DNA of 64,000 nt, taken from Torreya grandis (taxonomy: Eukaryota; Streptophyta; Pinopsida; Cupressales; Taxaceae). Position numbers and translations under genes: made by a program. Positions 11,432 to 22,117 of this stretch are shown piece after piece. Position 1 is the stretch's first letter. Each line of letters begins with the position of its first letter. The notes below the pieces were generated by a model. That model did no database searches, had not been told where the DNA came from, and saw nothing but the letters and a program-made list of their open reading frames with translations. The stretch spans positions 5,008,501 to 5,072,500 of the forward strand of contig JARHVA010000349.1 of assembly GCA_037957365.1 (NCBI GenBank), written 5' to 3'.

Positions 11432-11557
11432 AGACTGCTCCCTCGAAGGACAGCTGTACTATCATTGCTGTAATTAATAGACTGCTCCCTCGAAGGACAG
11501 CTATTCAAAAGCCTTTATATTAAACAAAAATCTAGACCACTCCCTTGAAGGATGGCT
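11432..11557 (+). repeat. Three copies of a CTCCCTCGAAGGACAGCT box
   Basis: GACTGCTCCCTCGAAGGA plus CAGCT occurs at 11432-11455 and 11479-11502, and a diverged form (CCACTCCCTTGAAGGATG) at 11533-11557. The spacings are 47 and about 54 bp. CCTTCGAGG-like cores are partly palindromic. They sit about 200-300 bp upstream of a TATA-like sequence. Confidence 0.7.
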
Positions 11558-11740
11558 ATGACTAAATTGGCAATAAACAACACTATTTTAGAAGCTTCCC
11601 GCATTTATCAGCTTCACAACTGACCACCAAGCAAATGACATCTCTATGCAGGCTTCCCGCATTGATCAGTCTGCGCCAAAAAAAAATAAAAAAAAAATGA
11701 ATGAGTCATGGACTTGACTTATAGTTGTCTCAGGGTCTCC

Positions 11741-11750
11741 TATAAAAAGG
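11741..11750 (+). promoter_or_regulatory. Internal TATA-like box
   Basis: TATAAAAAGG sits inside CCTATAAAAAGGGGCATAG, a good match to a plant TATA box, within the internal region rather than the LTR. Upstream direct repeats resemble an LTR U3 in layout. It may be a fortuitous match, or a promoter for a secondary transcript reaching the 3' LTR. Confidence 0.35.
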
Positions 11751-12341
11751 GGCATAGTTATCTCTGCTCTTAAAATGGGTTACCCTCTTTTCTCCTCCTA
11801 TCACCTGCTCAAGGGACTTCGAGCTCACTTTAATGTCGAAGTGATTCGATTACCGCTCTAACATAACTATGGTCAATGACGTCACGCATGAATGGGGCTC
11901 TTGGTTCTCATAACCCCTATCTATGCTATCTTTTTGGTCCTTGTCAATGAAAGAGCAATATGCCTTTCACGTATCTTTCACTTTGGCCACATTTAACCAA
12001 ACCTTTTTCAACCTAAACATTCTCAAACCAACAACTTGACAACATGACATTATCATCATCCTTGTCCTTTTCACATAGTTTCTATGGACACCAGTACACA
12101 TGGAAACTATCAACCAGACTCAATTTATGTTAAGCATAAACCAATACTTTCTGAAGCATAAATAAACCTTCACTCATTTTTAGCATACATCCATTACGAC
12201 TATGGAAACTTGCTAGGGATGAAAGCCTTTCGACCAATTCTATAGAATACACCATCTATAGCATCATCTTATCCTCATCTTCCCCTCATCATTTCGACAC
12301 TTGACCACATCCAATCATCGACCATTCTCTTCCATTTGTCC

Positions 12342-12606
12342 GAACTACATTGGTCTGAGGCCCTATGACCAGGGCTATGTAGGCAGCACTCAGATAACAC
12401 ATCCTCTGAGGTTAGCTCGACCACCCCCGTTTGTTCATCTCCTTGATGGACAAACCTTCTCTTCTATAACTTTGATCAAGACCAATCATTTTCTTTGACC
12501 ATTCCTCCCTTTTAGGGAGAACTACATTGGCCTGAGGCCCTTCACACAAGGGCTATGTAGGCAGCACTCAGATCACATGATGTTTTCTGAGTTTAGCTCG
12601 GCCACA
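12342..12606 (+). repeat. 177-bp tandem duplication around a Tat-type conserved block
   Basis: GAACTACATTGGTCTGAGG (12342) and GAACTACATTGGCCTGAGG (12519) start 177 bp apart. Each is followed by AGGGCTATGTAGGCAGCACT and a GTTTAGCTCGGCCAC-like box. The arms GAGGCCCT and AGGGCT within a copy can pair. Similar ...GTAGGCAGC... blocks recur in the 3' region of plant Tat/Athila-type elements as far as I recall; the function is unknown. Confidence 0.7.
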
Positions 12607-13186
12607 TCCTTTCGTTCATCCATTCACCTTGACCCATGACCATTGGAGATCATGCCTATCTCCTCCAACCTCGACCACTTCCAAGACACTATTGCCTTGG
12701 TTGTTTTTGCATGTATGTTCCCTCATGACTGGTTAGCAGAATTGTGTGCAGCCCTTTTTGGACCCTCACAAGTATAGGATCGCAAGCCAGTTGATCCACA
12801 CTACTTGTGACTTTTTCATGATTCTAGGAGCACTTCCTAAGCCTGGGACACCTAGAACGCGATGACCCATTGGGAGCTTCAGCTTAGATTGAGTGACCCG
12901 ATCAGCAGACGACTAAATGCTGGGGCCCGGTTACTTCAATTTTGGCACTCTTCGACCCTTGACCTGCAACACTTTTAACCTGACCATCTCGTGTAGTGGT
13001 ATGCACGCAATCATAACTTTTGCAGCATTCACCCTCACCCCTTTTCCATCCACTCTTTGTCAAATCAGCACCCGATTCCCGGTTCCCCTTCCCTCGACTC
13101 CTGCTTTGAGGGGGAATACCTTATCCATAATCAGGACAATCACTCCTATTTTTGTCTTGCAGTTCATCTAGAACAACCAACAAGAC

Positions 13187-13199
13187 AAAAAGGGGCAAA
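13187..13199 (+). other. Polypurine tract of the Gypsy element
   Basis: AAAAAGGGGCAAA lies directly before the 3' LTR start TGTAGACACT. An A/G-rich tract at this position primes plus-strand DNA synthesis. One C interrupts it. Confidence 0.85.
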
Positions 13200-14491
13200 T
13201 GTAGACACTGAAATCATGTCAACTCCCTTGGTCATCCCCCATATTATTCTTCTTCGCCTATTTAACTCTTGTCGATCACTTTTTCTACCAGCCTTGGCCC
13301 TGGCAGCATGTAAAAATGAGCATAGAGCTAAAGCTAGACTCTATCCCCATTGTGCATCTGTCGATGACGGTCGTTACCTGGCTGATGTCACCGACGTCAG
13401 TCACTTATTGGCCGACGTCGGCAATCCTACCGACGTCGGTCACCTTTCTATTATCCGTTATTAGTTATCATTCAGTTCCCAATCGGTTTCCTGAACAGTT
13501 ATCAAACCGTCTCTCGAACCGTCCCTTGCCTTCATCAGCATCTGCCAATTGATCAATCAACTGATCAATCAATCAATCCATCGAGCCCAAACTCTGACAT
13601 TCACAGACTCTTGCAATCAACACTCTCGCAATCAACCAACTCCGGCATCAACCAATCTGCGTTCGCTTCAATTCTACTACACAGACAACTTCAACAACGT
13701 CAATCATGTCTTCGCACTGTGATAGGTAAGTATTCTCATCTGTTTATTTTTATCTTTGGTTATTACTTGCTTGCTATTTCCATACTCTATATTCTGTCTA
13801 GACTTGTCCTTCGGTAAAACCCCAGAGCCTGTTTAGACTCGACCTTATCTTGACTAGATCCTGTCCAAAACCCTACCCAGAACCTGTCCAAAACCTTGCC
13901 TAGACTCTGCCCTGACTTTGTCTCGACTCCATCAGATCCTGTCCTGACCCTGTCAAGACCCTATCCCAACTCTGTCAGACCTTTTGCAACTCATCCAGAC
14001 TCTATCCAGAACCTGCCCCGACCAACGCCGGTCACTACCCCGACTAACACCGATAGTTTGACCGACGTCGGCACATTCCCTGACCGATGTCGGCACCACA
14101 GAGACCGACGCCAGCGATTGTGCAGAACATTTTACTTCATTATTAGGTATGCATTTTATTTTTTGTCCTTTATTTCTATCATTTTATCTTTTATATCTAC
14201 TTCAGTCCAATATTCTGCACTTTTTTTATCAGTGGGTTGATATCCTTCTAGGAAGTCTTCATACTTCTGGGATCAGGCGTTTGCCTGACAGCCCACCATA
14301 TCCTTTGACTAACGTTTTTCCATGTTTCAGCCTTTCTTCTTCGCAGGTGTCATTCCTCCACAGCCAAAGAGGAGAATCTTCCAATGTCTAATTTCGGTGC
14401 GCATATCTTTATCAGGTACTTCTAGCCTTGACCATTTCTTTTAGTTTCTTATTTCTTCTTTGAATGTAGAAAGCAATTTTGCATAGAAACA
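13200..14491 (+). repeat. 3' LTR of the Gypsy element (1292 bp)
   Basis: It matches 5447-6748 end to end. Differences are mostly C/T and G/A, many at CpG, for example in the CCGACGTCGG clusters. The ATCA run is shorter than in the 5' copy. The splice-donor-like GTAAGT is at 13726 and the acceptor-like sites are kept. CTAAG follows at 14492. Confidence 0.92.
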
Positions 14492-14496
14492 CTAAG
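14492..14496. repeat. Target site duplication CTAAG, right copy
   Basis: Exact repeat of 5442-5446, directly after the 3' LTR. Confidence 0.92.
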
Positions 14497-14549
14497 AACC
14501 ATAGTGACCCATTTTTTTACATGTGGAAGGGTAAATTAATACAAAATGG

Positions 14550-15290
14550 GCATAAAGGTGTTAGTTTGAGCTTAAAAACAAGGATATTGTGAGCATATTT
14601 TTGCACAATGAAGTTATGGAGTGAGAATGAATCCCAAGAAATCTGAGAAAACCTTTTGGTATCCTCCATGTTGACCTCTGTGATTGATTTAATAGGTATA
14701 AAGGTGTAGGTGTTGAAATGCATGGCTTAATGCATCCAAAAGAGGTCAAATGATGCAATCAGGCTAATGGTGCCACTCTGTGAGTTCTATAAGGTAATAT
14801 TAATTTAATATATTGAAAAAGTGGCTCACATCTCTGGTGTTTAGGCCAAGATTCATGGCTTAGGTATACAAATAGACCAATACATGGCTTATATGCTCGT
14901 TATGTCATGAATAGATGGAGAAGAGTATAGTTTGGGGAGTTATAATGTTCTAAATCTTTTTAGGGAAGTCTATTACATTATTTAAAATCCATGTGGCTAG
15001 TTTATACCCTTAAAAAAACCACTATAGTAGGCCATTCAACTTGCAGACACATAGAAATCACTAAATAGGCATGTTACTCATAGAAAAGGCAACTCAAAGT
15101 GCTCATTATAGATTGAATATTATACATGGGGATTCCAACCATTCATGGAAGTTAAGGAATCTTATGTGTTTGAATTTTATGTAAGTGGTTTAGATATCCA
15201 GCTCTGATCTCTATCAAGCATGATTAAGACTCCCAAACACCCCTAAACCTCCCTTATACCCTAATAGTGACCCATCTAGAGAGGATTAGG
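14550..15290 (+). repeat. Dispersed repeat, copy 2 (same orientation as copy 1)
   Basis: Landmarks such as ATACATGGGGATTCCAACC plus ATTCATGG (15122-15150) and CCCCTAAACCTCCCTTATACC (about 15240-15260) match both copy 1 (5200-5390) and the reverse complement of 27340-27520. Copies 1 and 2 flank the Gypsy insertion but are separate repeats: the Gypsy target site joins 5446 to 14497. No coding potential was recognised. Confidence 0.4.
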
Positions 15291-16713
15291 GGAAAATGCA
15301 TTCAAATGCCTATAGATTTCTGTTTAAATACTTGTATCATATTATTATCTCATAGAGGCTCATGTCCATGGATTTAGATAGTACAAGAACTATATAAACA
15401 CCTCCTAAAGAGGTAAATTTGTTGGGTTTTAGGCATAATTTATGTTTTATAGCTTAACTATAAATTTTAAATCATAGAAAGGATAATCTTGAGACTTTTT
15501 ATACTCATTCAATGCCAATATGGTACATGGGATTGGTTAAAAGTGTCTCTACCACCTACATCTATACTGCCAATTTGTGAAGCAATTCAAGGGGTGTAGT
15601 CATACAAGACTAATGTGTGTTGTAGGTAATGAAAAATTAAAATGTATTAATGCCAATACATAATAGGTTATATAAGGATGATCTAAGTCTTATCAAATGA
15701 ATTTGGAGCCTAGTTCAATTGTTTGATCATTCAAATGACAAGTATGAACAAAAAGCTAGAGGACAAGCAACATAGGTCTATTTATCTGGAAAATAAAAGA
15801 GTCTAACAAGCCAAGAATGGCATTTTAGAAATGATGATCCATATTCAAACGTGTGTACCTACCATCAATGTGATCTTATCCCAAATGAAGGCCATTATGA
15901 CAAGTTGGAGGTAATTTCATGGACCATTTAGCATGCACATCAATGGAGAGTTTGCCTAATGCCTTAAGGAGGCCCATTAACACTCTATATGCATTGAGTA
16001 ACTACCAATTAAGGAATTATTAGAGGTTACAAGTTACACCCAAGTTGAGGAGAGGAGTTTTTAGGTCCAATCCTCAAACCTAGTCCAACATGGAAATGAC
16101 CTTAGGCTATGGGTTACCTAATTTTAGTCAAACCTCTAGATTTTAAGGGGCCAACTCCCCTAATTTGATCATCTCAATTCTCTCTCTAAGACCAAAAAGT
16201 TATGGGTATTAAAATGGTAAATAATATTGCATAATTTAAATCCTACTCTAAAGTGTGGTGATGTACCTAATGATCTTTCATCTACTCTCTAAGCTTAAAC
16301 TCTTTATCACATTAATAGACTATGGATAGAACTAACACACTACCTTGAATGACTTATAAGCAATAGTGTTTCACCTAGAGGTTAGCTAGATTGACTGAAG
16401 AAAGAGGCAAATGAGGATAAGTCATGTTTAAATGGCACTTACAACTAAACATCCACTTCAAACTCATTACATCAACATCAAGACACACTAGATGACCTAC
16501 AAAGAAGGTTTATTAGTACTTAGGTGGAACTTCGACCTATAGAAGGGAAGATAAAACCACTTTTTTCATATCAAGACAAGTAGAAAACACTAAGTATTAA
16601 TCATGGAGTAGCTACAAGTATTCTATTCATTTATCTAAGAGGTGTACAAGTACAGGTATTAGTAGAGTTTCCTCATACCAGCCTATAGGATAAAAACTAA
16701 GGTTAAAAGCCTG

Positions 16714-16770
<57 letters not shown>

Positions 16771-17638
16771 AAATGAAGAGAGAGAGAAGGAGAAATTTGG
16801 CATTAAAAATTGGCTAAGGGGTCATTAATGACCAAGGTCCACTCCAAATGTAATTACATTAGTTATGCAATCCCTTTTACTCTTTCTCCATGCATTGATG
16901 CTCCTTAAAGGCTCCTTTTGGCATTTAAAATGAGGTGATGGGGGTTGATTCAACTAAACTTATGCTTAAAAATGGTTTAACCTACTCAAAATAGTCTTTC
17001 ACTCCTCCCAATGGTAGTTATGTAGCATATATGGGTGTAATTAGGCCTCTTAAGAGGTGTTGAGCAGTCCACTAGCCTTTGAATGAAGATCATACCTTGA
17101 AACTACCTCTACCTTATATAGTGGCCTTGAAAGTAAATTATTTTCACTTAAATTATTAGTTACCAGGCATTACAACCTACATTAACTTCATTCCTTAGAC
17201 TTTCTACACAAAACTTGAGTCCTTTTGATGACCAAATAGGTCTACTAAGCTAATTAGGCCTAGTTGCCCAACTGTTTGCATTAGGTAGCCATGAAATACC
17301 TATAAGAGATATTTATAACCTATGAAAACATGATATACATACCTTAAAAAACATATTATATATTTATACAATCATTAGGCACTTGAAAATCCACTCCCCC
17401 TAGTTGACTAGTCCACCTTCTTCAAGCATTTATAGATTGATAGTTTTAAATGCTCTTGAAAAAACATTTTTAGCTAAATATTTGGTCATTTTATGCCTTG
17501 ATAATATAAATTAAGTCCCATACTAACTATACCAATAATAGGAATCAATATGGACTACCATATACCCTTCTTTCTACTTAAAACTCTAAAAAAGTATGGA
17601 TTTTTTATAAGCCATACCATATCCATAAAATCAAATAC
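15291..17638. other. Anonymous AT-rich DNA with a TA microsatellite
   Basis: No gene seen. A pure TA run is at 16717-16768, followed by an AG-rich stretch (AGAGAGAGAAGG). A short frame at 15851-15925 reads CTYHQ...EGHYDKLEVI, faintly like the CYH knuckle of Gypsy gag, but is too degraded to call. The rest is featureless to the eye. Confidence 0.45.
16717..16768. repeat. (TA)n microsatellite
   Basis: Uninterrupted TA dinucleotide tract of about 52 bp followed by an AG-rich tail. Confidence 0.97.
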
Positions 17639-17643
17639 CATGG
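17639..17643. repeat. Target site duplication CATGG of element A, left copy
   Basis: CATGG directly precedes TGTTGGAGAG and recurs exactly after the 3' LTR at 27270-27274, fixing both ends of element A. Confidence 0.9.
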
Positions 17644-20440
17644 TGTTGGAGAGTTATCATCATGTCATATAGGTTTCCTAGTGAGTGGATGAAGTGCTTT
17701 GATATTCTAAGTGATAATGACAAATTATGAAATGTGTTTATTCTTGTATGCTTGAAGTATGTTTGGTAGATCTTTAGTTTTGACTGGTTAGAGATGTTCA
17801 GGGATGAGTATGGTCATTAAAGCATGTGAAATAAAGAGGTCCCTAAGATATTATATATGCTTTGAGATCTTATGTACATAAGTGTAATTCATCTAGTTGG
17901 TCATAATTTTCATCTAGACATTTTGGGTCTAGTGGCAAAAAATTTGAGTACGTAGTTTGATGACATCACCATTTCCATGTGGGAATGATTCAAGGGGAGT
18001 TGGTGATATGGTTGTGATAAAATTAGTACCTAGTTATTAAGAACCATATCTCAAGTCATACATTGAAGCATGGTTAAATATATGAGGATGAAAATTTGGT
18101 TTCTCAGTCAAAATTCACTATTTTCCCATACTTAGCCAAATTTACAATGTGGCCAGAAAGATTCGAGTGAGCATTTTGATGGTGTTATATCTTGCACATG
18201 TGAATGTTTCAAGAGAAAATTATCATATTGGTTTGTTTATTTTTGAGCATAGATAATTTTAAATAAATTTGAGATCATATTTTTAATCACAACAAAAGTT
18301 ATCAATGATCAAATTTGGCCTCTCAAGTAGGTTTTGGCATAGTTGGCTCTGTGCCAAAAGATTTTGAGGAGGCATTTTAATGGAATTATATCTTTCACGT
18401 GTGAGGGTTCTAGGATTAGTGTGTCACATAGTTGGATTATCCTATGTGAGGATATCATTTGGTTGAAATTTGAGATCTTGCATTGAAGTGCATATGAATT
18501 TATTAAGGATTAAAAATGGCTACTCAATGATATTTAAATGGTCCTCATACTTAGTCATTTTTGAAAGAGTTAAATATTGAGCAAGATAAATGGTACACAT
18601 TGCTCTAAGGAGTCAGTAAGTAGTAAGATGAATATATGTTCATGATGTTTAATGATTGAGAAAATTTATAAGATAATAATCCAATAGTGAGTGGGCATTC
18701 ATACTAATTGATATAATAATGAGTGTTGATCATTAAAGACCTGGTTGATCCACAAAGATTGATGGAGTGCATTGAGTCAACATTTCAAGATTGCACGAGA
18801 TGAGGTCAAAGTGATAGAGTTTTAACATTTGGAATTAGTATAATATATGTTAAATATCAAATAAGATTGATGGTTTATATTTTATCTAATATGAGAGTTC
18901 ACGATATTCAAGCATTGTGTTAGAAGGTTAACTATGACCAGTGCTATTCAAATATTTGAATTTAACATAGGGAAAAACTAGATCTCTATATTTTATCCAT
19001 ATATTTTGATATAAGTAAAATTTTATATTTATATTAAAATAAAATATTAATATTACTCCATGATTCATCTAATGAACCTAATTTAAAGATTTAGAAGTGT
19101 GTATAGTCAAATATATTGAGCCTAGAAGATGACTGTGTGTTTGTGTTTGTTCTACAAGTGACCTAAGAAGGATAATTGAGCTTGTGTTGAATTTTTTTGA
19201 TGTCTCATGATGACTTAGATATTTATTATTGTTGTATACTCCATGAGGATACTCTATGAGTATTTTAGAGGTCTGGTTAATCTATCTTAAGTATGAACAA
19301 TGATTAAATAAGTTCACTATGTATTTGGTAATGGTGTTCCTATGCATAAGATTTCCATTTGAGTTGTGTGTGCATATGCAAAGGTGAGATAAGATGAATG
19401 TGATCATTTTAGGATGTTAATGGTACATAAGGAGTTGAACCATGTATTTTAAACTAGCCTTATGTTATTTTTTTGCTTGAGGGTGAGCTAAATGGGTGAA
19501 TACATCTCCATGAGATCTATAAGAGCTAAAAGGGCCTTTTTAAAAGGTGTAGCCACTTAAAGGTGACCCATAAATGCTATGGCCAACATATGGAGATTTT
19601 ATTGAGCCATGTATTAATATGATAGATTCCTTAAGGGCTAAGTCATGCTTAATGTTTGGCCAAAGTAGTGATTATCAATATTGCTCTATAAATAGTGGAA
19701 CCAAAGATGATGGGTTCTAAACTTCATGTGTGAGACCAAGGAGTGATTGGAGAGAGACTTTGTGTGTAAGACCAAGGAGAGATTATAGAGATGCTTATGT
19801 GTGTGTTTTAATGGAGTGAAGGAGGGTTATATTTCCTTTAGGATGAGTTGAAGAGAAAATATTGAGGATTCATTATATGACATATTGGTCATAATTCTAT
19901 TAGTAGAATAGTGCACTTGTTATTTGAGTGTATGAAAAGGTGAAGTGTGATAATAAAAGGTTCATAAATGAGTTTTATTGACATAAGTTTAGAGGTGGAT
20001 GTGTTCATATGTTTTTTTGTGTCATCTCATCATCTAAGGTGGTTGTAGCCTCCTTGTAAGGTGAAACTTGTTAAAACATCTAGTTGTTGTTACAACTTAG
20101 CTAAACAAGTGTGGTAGAACCTTCTAGGATTGTAGTCTCATTAAATAGGTATTGTAGTTCCTTGATAATTTTTACATGGTATAAATTATATATTGTTATT
20201 ATAGGATACTATTCCATTTATAGGTTCTAGTGGGTTTTCTCTCCCAAGAGGGTTTCCCACATATGTCATATGCTATGTGATTGATCTGGTATTGTCTCTC
20301 TTACTCATTGATGTGAATGTTGTGTATGGTTCATGAATTCTTGTGGTAACTAAATAAGTGTTTGGAAAGATAATTTTTTAAGTTGGTTTATTTTATCTCA
20401 CTAATTTAACCCCCCCTTCTTAGTGATTATATCTCTAATA
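17644..20440 (+). repeat. 5' LTR of element A (2797 bp)
   Basis: It runs from TGTTGGAGAG to TCTCTAATA, where the canonical end would be CTAACA (the 3' copy has it). Shared with the 3' LTR are a TATAAATA box (19687), the GTGGGTTTTCTC...AAGAGGGTTTCCCACA block near 20235-20260, and a run of C before TTCTTAGTGATT at the end. Several of these blocks are also present in the LTRs of element B, showing common descent. Short open frames inside it are not genes. Confidence 0.9.
19687..19694 (+). promoter_or_regulatory. TATA box of element A 5' LTR
   Basis: TATAAATA in CTCTATAAATAGTGG, conserved at 26515-26522 in the 3' LTR. It lies about 750 bp before the LTR end, which would give a long R-U5 leader. 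Confidence 0.6.
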
Positions 20441-20442
20441 AT

Positions 20443-20458
20443 TGGTATCAAAGCAAGG
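20443..20458 (+). other. PBS of element A (initiator Met-tRNA type)
   Basis: TGGTATCAAAGCAAGG, two bases after the LTR end. The standard plant Copia PBS starts TGGTATCAGAGC, complementary to the 3' end of tRNA-iMet; here one G is replaced by A. Confidence 0.88.
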
Positions 20459-20502
20459 TCCTTTGGTAAATGCTTGATAGCTTGAAGGTGATCCAAAGTA
20501 CA

Positions 20503-22060
20503 ATGGCTAGTTATAATGTGCAAGGCGGTTTCTATACTAAGAAAGTAATGATGTTCAATGGATTCATTTATGATTTTTGGAGTGTCAAGATGAGGACACA
20601 CATTATGTCCTTAAGGTTTGATGTATGTCTATCTATTATGGATGGTTATGTTTCTCCTATTACTCCTCCATCTAGTGTTATAGACAAGAAGCTATTTGAG
20701 AATAACTCTAAGGGAATGAATTCCATCACTTGTGGTCTTATAGAAATGAAGTTCATGAAAGTAATTCATTACACATCTTCCAAGGAAATATGGGATAAAT
20801 TGAAGAATATTTTTGAAAGAGATTCAAAGGTTAAGCTTGCTAAGTTGTAGACTCACAGAAGGCAATTTAAAAGTCTCAAGATGAATGAAGAAGATATTGT
20901 GGAATCCTTTTTGAAGAGAGTTGATGATATTATGAATATCATCAGAGTTCTTAGAGATAATATTAAAGAGAATACTATTTTTCAAAAGGTATTAAGGTAT
21001 TTATCCCCCAATTTTGATATGAAAGTATCCTCTATAGAAGAGAGTCATAACCTTACTCAGTTGAATATGGATCAATTGCATGTAACCCTTACTACCTATG
21101 AGATGAGGAATAATGATGATATACCATCAAATAAGAAAGTAGTTTTAAAGACTGAAATGAATACAAAGAATAACTTCTAAGGTAATAAATCCAAAGAGGA
21201 TGGAATTTATGATATTGATGAGGATAAACTAATTGCTTTGATTACTAATAAATTTAACATAGGCTCAAGGAAGTATAAGGGTAAACTACCCTTTAAATGT
21301 TTCAACTATGGAGAGATAGGACATTTTTCTCAAAAGTGCCCTTGTAAGCATGATAATAAATATGATGAAGAGCATGGTGAAGACCAAGATGATGACAAAA
21401 AGACATACAAGAAGAAAGGATTCAAAAAGTATAATAATAAGAAGAGGTCCTTCAAGAACAAGAAGAGTATTTATACAAAAGAAGATTATAACTCATTAGA
21501 TGAGAGTGAAGATAGTGATTCAGAATATGATCATGAAGATGATGTTCTTGATAAAGATGAAGCCTTGTTCATGGCTAAGGAAGGAAGTTGATCACATCAG
21601 AAGGAGTTTACTTGGAGTGATTCAGATGATGATGAAGATGAGGTGGACTATGAAACTATTTTGATGAATTATCTTAAAGAACTAAAGATTGAGAATAAGA
21701 TCAATAATAAGATGAAATATAAGATCAAGTAATATGAGCAAAAATTTAGTGTGCATGAGGAAATATTGATTAAATATACCAAGGATCATGAAGATATGAT
21801 CAAATATCTCATTTTTTAATTAGAAATTTTGTCTACAAGACTAAAAGATAAATAAAATGAATTTTTAAGGTATGTTTCTAAAAATGAATCTTTGAAATTT
21901 GAGCTAAAAAAGGTAGCTAGTAAATTGAAGACATTTATCAGATTTGAAAAGAGATCATGTGATATAGACAATATTTTGAGTAGTCAAAAACATGCTAGTG
22001 ATAAATTGGTCTTGGATATGAAGAAGAACAAAATAATATAACTCAAGATAAGATGAAGAC
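20503..22060 (+). pseudogene. gag: Copia gag of element A, broken by in-frame stops
   Basis: From ATG 20503 a single frame runs about 1.55 kb, with stops at 20848 (TAG), 21178 (TAA), 21589 (TGA), 21730, 21817, 21853 and 22039 (all TAA). An upstream ATG at 20470 is in frame but less likely. The N-terminal part has FNGFIYDFWSVKMRTHIMSL, a CGLIEMKFMKV helix and KEIWDKLKNIFE, then QFKSLKMNEEDIVESF after the first stop; this is the UBN2/Copia gag pattern. Knuckle 1 at 21298-21339 reads CFNYGEIGHFSQKC, a CX2CX4HX4C unit whose second Cys has become Tyr. An Asp/Lys-rich tract and a coiled-coil segment (about 21660-22040) follow. The stops can be explained as Gln or Arg codons hit by C-to-T, in line with decay of methylated DNA. 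Gag forms the particle; this copy cannot. Confidence 0.85.
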
Positions 22061-22117
22061 TAATGTAAACTAGGATAATCATATTTTTGAATACAAATCA
22101 TCAGATAGTGAAATGCC

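Larger units (their letters stand above)
11180..13186 (+). other. Non-coding 3' internal region of the Gypsy element
   Basis: About 2 kb without sustained coding potential between the pol tail and the PPT. It holds several repeat sets described separately: a 22-25-bp unit at 11432-11557, paired GCTTCCCGCATT boxes at 11593 and 11652, a TATA-like TATAAAAAGG at 11741, and a 177-bp duplication at 12342-12606. Open frames such as 12301-12498 lie across the duplication and show no protein features. Long 3' non-coding regions are known in Tat-lineage elements, which fits the placement. Confidence 0.6.
5447..14491 (+). mobile_element. Complete but pol-less Ty3/Gypsy (Tat-like) LTR retrotransposon
   Basis: A 9.05-kb element bounded by direct LTRs starting TGTAGACAC and ending ATAGAAACA, with CTAAG duplications on both sides. 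A PBS follows the 5' LTR after 3 bases and an A/G-rich PPT abuts the 3' LTR. Inside are a gag with a recognisable capsid region, three CxYHxxxGHDxxHC-type knuckles, a Pro-rich linker and a Gln/Thr/Asn-rich stretch. Only the extreme C-terminal tail of pol remains (11042-11179), followed by about 2 kb of non-coding DNA. No protease, reverse transcriptase, RNase H or integrase core was seen, so the element is non-autonomous. The first ~365 aligned LTR bases show roughly 25 differences, nearly all transitions, making it the youngest element here. The Tat-like placement rests on the gag style, the pol tail and the repeated ACTACATTGG...ATGTAGGCAGC block; it is an inference. Confidence 0.88.

Noticed and set aside
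12301..12498. 65-codon frame at the 177-bp duplication
   Set aside because: It covers only the first repeat, has no counterpart in the second, and lies in the non-coding 3' region of the element.
11741..13199. A separate nested LTR inside the Gypsy element
   Set aside because: Although the 11.4-11.75 kb layout is promoter-like, no matching second copy, TG/CA ends or target duplication was found.
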